From: Bradyrhizobium sp. SSBR45G
Lineage (GTDB): Bacteria; Pseudomonadota; Alphaproteobacteria; Rhizobiales; Xanthobacteraceae
Direction: 5' to 3'
NCBI RefSeq assembly: GCF_030159255.1
Contig: NZ_BSCT01000017.1
Location: forward strand, 1-64,000
Length of the DNA: 64,000 nt
The notes under the pieces: model-generated
Seen by the model: only the letters and a program-made list of their open reading frames with translations
Database searches by the model: none
Told to the model about the DNA's origin: nothing
Made by a program: the position numbers and the translations under genes
Part shown: in pieces, positions 60,964 through 64,000 of the stretch
How the letters are laid out: each line of letters begins with the position of its first letter
Numbering within the stretch: position 1 is the stretch's first letter

Positions 60964-63900
60964 TGAGCAGACCATCAGTCAAGCCGGGCCTGCGCGATCT
61001 CGATGCCGATACGTTGCAGCGCCTGGCGCTGGCGGCCAGGGAGCGCAGTCGCAATTCCGCGACGCGCGAGGCCAATACGATCCCGATCGTCGATCGCAAG
61101 GGCAGGCTGCCGCTGTCCTATGCGCAGCAGCAGCTGTGGCTGCTGGCCGAACTCGACGGGACGAGTACGAACTACCATATCGACGCCGTGCTGAGGCTCC
61201 GCGGGCGACTGGACGTCGCCGCATGGCGTCGCAGCCTGGATCATCTGCTCGCCCGCCATGAGGCGTTGCGGACCGTCTTCGTCGCCGAGCAGGGCGAGCC
61301 GCAGGTGCGGCTGCTGCCGCCGGATACTGTGGTTCCGTTCGGGACGCACGATCTCCGTGATCGGCCGGATCGCGAGCAGCGCATGGGCGACCTGCTCGAT
61401 GCCTGCAGGCGGAGGCCGTTCGATCTTGCCCGGGGACCGCTGATCCGCAGCGAGCTGTTTCGGCTTGGAGACGACGAGCATGTCGTGCTGCTCAGCCTGC
61501 ACCATATCGTCTCGGACGGATGGTCGATGGGCGTGATCGTGCGCGAATTGTCCGCGCTATACGATGCGTTCGTCACCGGTGCAGCCGATCCCTTGCCGCC
61601 GCTTGCGATTCAGTATCCCGACTATGCCGCGTGGCAGCGCCAGTCGTCGGGGCAGGGCCGGCTGAAGCACCTGCTCGACTATTGGAAGGCTGCGCTGGCC
61701 GGCGTCCCGCCACTGCTGACTCTTCCGACCGATCGGCCGCGCACAGCACCCAGGTCGTTCGCCGGTGCCGCCGTGGCCGTCGAGATCGACGAGCCGCTGT
61801 CGCAGGCGGTCAGGCAACTCAGCCTGACGCTCGGCGTGACGCCGTTCGTGATCGTGCTGTCGGCCTGGGCGGTCGTGCTGTCACGGCTCGCTGGCCAGCA
61901 GGATCTCGTGATCGGTACGCCGACCGCAAACCGGATGGTGCCCCAGGTCGAGGGGCTGGTCGGGTTCTTCGCCAACATGCTGCCGCTCCGGTTTGACCTT
62001 TCGCAGGCGCCGAGCGTGACGGAGCTGATCGAACGTGTGAAGCGGACGGTTCTCGCCGCACAAGACCATCAGGATCTGCCGTTCGAGCAGATCGTCGACG
62101 CGCTCCAGCCGCCGCGGGATCCGGCATATACGCCGATTTTCCAGGTGGTGTTCGCGTGGCAGAGCAGTGACATCGACCAGCTCGCGCTGACCGGGCTCGA
62201 GGTCGAGCGCCTCGCGGCCGAGCAACGGGAGATCAAGTTCGATCTCGAGCTGGATCTCAGCGAGTCCGGCGGACGCATCTCCGGCAAGCTGAACTATGCA
62301 ACCGCGCTGTTCGACGCCGACACCGTGCTGCGCATCCGCTTTTACTTGCTGGCGGCGCTGCGGGCCATGGTCACCGACATCGGCCAGCCGGTACGCCGGA
62401 TCGATCTGCTTTCATTGGACGAGCGGTTACTGCTTCTGGAGGACTGGAACCGGACGGATCTGTTCACTCCCCCCGACCGCTGCGTCCAGGAGTTGATTGC
62501 CGATCAGACACGCGAGCGTCCATCCGCCATCGCAGTGGCTGATGGCGACAAACGACTGACCTATCGCGAGCTAGAGGCCGCAGCGAACCGGCTTGCGCAC
62601 CATCTCATTGCGTGTGGGGCAGGTCCGGATCGCCTGGTGGCAATCTGCCAGCAGCGCGGCATCAATGCCATCGTCAGCCTGCTCGCTGTGTTCAAGGCGG
62701 GAGCCGCCTATCTGCCGCTCGATCCGCTGTATCCCGCGCAGCGGCTGCAAGAGATCATGGCCGATGCGGAGCCCGTGCTGCTGCTCGGTGACGAGGCGAG
62801 CGTCGGCGTGCTCGGTGCCGTCGCATGTGCTGTCATCGACGTGGCGCGCGATGCCGCGGCCTGGCGGGACTTGCCGGACACAGCGCCCGACATCGCCGCT
62901 CTGCGCCTGACGCCGCGCCATCTCGCCTACGTCATCTACACGTCCGGTTCCACAGGCAAGCCGAAGGGCGTGATGATCGAGCATCGCGGCCTGGTCAATC
63001 TCGCACTGGCCCAGATCGCGCTGTTCGGGACCGGGCCGCACAGTCGGATCGTGCAATTCGCCTCCCTCAGTTTCGACGCGAGCGCGTGGGAGATCGTCAT
63101 GGCGCTGTGCTCCGGCGCCGAGCTGCATCTGCTCGGCAATGGCGAGCACCGCGATGCGTCGGCGCTGCTCGGCTACCTGGCCGATCACCGCATCACTCAT
63201 GCAACGCTGCCCCCGGCGCTGCTGCAGGGCCGGGCGGATCTGGCGCGCCTCGCGAGCCTGGAGGTTCTCGTGCTCGCCGGCGAATTGCCGCGGGCGGATC
63301 TCTTCGAGGCGTTGCCCCAGAGCGTCGCTGTCTTCAATGCCTATGGTCCCACCGAAGCGACGGTCTGCGCCACCGCATGGCGGCGCCCCGACGGCTTTGC
63401 CGGTGCGGTCGTTCCGATTGGGCGTCCGATCGCCAATGCGCGCATCTATCTGCTCGACGATGAAGGCCTGCCGGTGCCACGCGGGGCGGTGGGTGAGATC
63501 TGGATCGGAGGAGCCGGAATTGCGCGCGGTTACCTGAACCGCATCGATCTCACGGCGGAACGTTTTGCCGCCGATCCGTTCGGTCCACGTTCCAATGGCA
63601 GAATGTACCGGACCGGCGATCTCGGGCGTTATCTTCCGGATGGGGAGATCGAGTTCCTCGGCCGCAACGATCACCAGGTCAAGCTCCGCGGCTTCCGGAT
63701 CGAGCTCGGCGAGATCGAGGCCCGCTTGAGTGCGCTGCCTGATGTGCGCGATTCCGCCGTGCTGGCGCAGCGCAATGCGCAAGGGGACACGATGCTCGTC
63801 GCCTATGCCGTGCCGGCCGAGGCGCCCAGCGATGTCGCCCAATGGATCGCCGAGCTGCGGGCGCATCTGCAAGCCGGTCTCCCGGACTACATGGTGCCGT

Positions 63901-64000
63901 CCGCCATCGTCCATCTCGATGCGCTTCCGCTGACACCGAACGGCAAGGTCGACCGTCGCGCATTGCCGGCCCCCGATGATGATGCATTCTCGCGCCGTGC
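60963..64000 (+). CDS. Second non-ribosomal peptide synthetase, 5' part: C-A(Phe-like)..., truncated by the window end
   Basis: The first 1012 residues of a longer protein. The ATG overlaps the previous stop by one base (TGATG). After a short linker comes a condensation domain (LPLSYAQQQLWLLAELDG near 49, HHIVSDG at 180-186, PTANRMVPQVEGLVGFFANMLPLR). The adenylation domain (about 500-1000) shows YTSGSTGKPKG from 659, FNAYGPTEATVCATAW, YRTGDLGRYLPDG and the catalytic Lys995 in TPNGKVDRR. Pocket residues read D-A-W-T-V-A-A-V-C-K, matching Phe-type codes (GrsA and BacC class). The carrier and later modules lie beyond the window. The C domain is of the ordinary LCL type, consistent with a Gly-linked donor. 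Confidence 0.93.

Overview
The window is high-GC DNA (roughly two thirds G+C by eye) with gene content typical of an alphaproteobacterium of the Bradyrhizobium group. Pointers are the matPQMAB-type malonate locus, a BJP-1-like subclass B3 metallo-beta-lactamase, dxs and xseB near a class II histone-deacetylase-like gene, many ABC/TRAP uptake systems, and dispersed palindromic repeats of kinds I associate from memory with Bradyrhizobium genomes. The species assignment is an inference.

Layout. 1-5300: nucleoside 2-deoxyribosyltransferase, dxs, a 1.3 kb stretch with no convincing gene, xseB and a histone-deacetylase-like amidohydrolase, all on the minus strand. 5400-10100: periplasmic 5'-nucleotidase, divergent B3 metallo-beta-lactamase, MTOX/sarcosine-oxidase-type flavoprotein and a crotonase. 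10300-17950: small and hypothetical genes, a manganese catalase fused to a DUF892 ferritin-like domain, a PhyH-type dioxygenase broken by a one-base frameshift, an HdeA-like periplasmic protein and several palindromic repeats. 17958-27143: a DmdC-like acyl-CoA dehydrogenase, tRNA-Gln(UUG), and the malonate locus: TRAP transporter, malonyl-CoA decarboxylase and malonyl-CoA synthetase, with a divergent GntR/FCD regulator. 27220-33180: a five-gene minus-strand operon (HMG-CoA-lyase-like enzyme, CaiB-type CoA transferase, NitT/TauT-type ABC importer) divergent from an unusual GntR-type regulator with two winged-helix segments.

33522-43898 is an aromatic-catabolism island. A LysR regulator is divergent from an intradiol-dioxygenase homologue, maleylacetate reductase, a complete LivKGFHM-type importer, a TfdB-like flavin phenol hydroxylase and a hydroxyquinol 1,2-dioxygenase. 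The enzymes fit phenol/resorcinol-type substrate -> hydroxyquinol -> maleylacetate -> 3-oxoadipate. The first dioxygenase homologue has lost two of the four iron ligands, while the second keeps all four at identical positions.

44390-64000 looks like a lipopeptide siderophore locus that continues past the right edge: PepSY membrane protein, small membrane protein, TonB-dependent receptor, MbtH, type II thioesterase, SyrP-like aspartyl beta-hydroxylase, a 3240-residue NRPS (FAAL-ACP-C-A-PCP-E-C-A-PCP) and the start of a second NRPS (C-A...). Reading the adenylation pockets by eye gives Asp, Gly and Phe-like codes. The predicted start of the product is fatty acyl, (D-, beta-hydroxylated) Asp, Gly, Phe. 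The TonB receptor and the beta-hydroxy-Asp logic point to an iron chelator.
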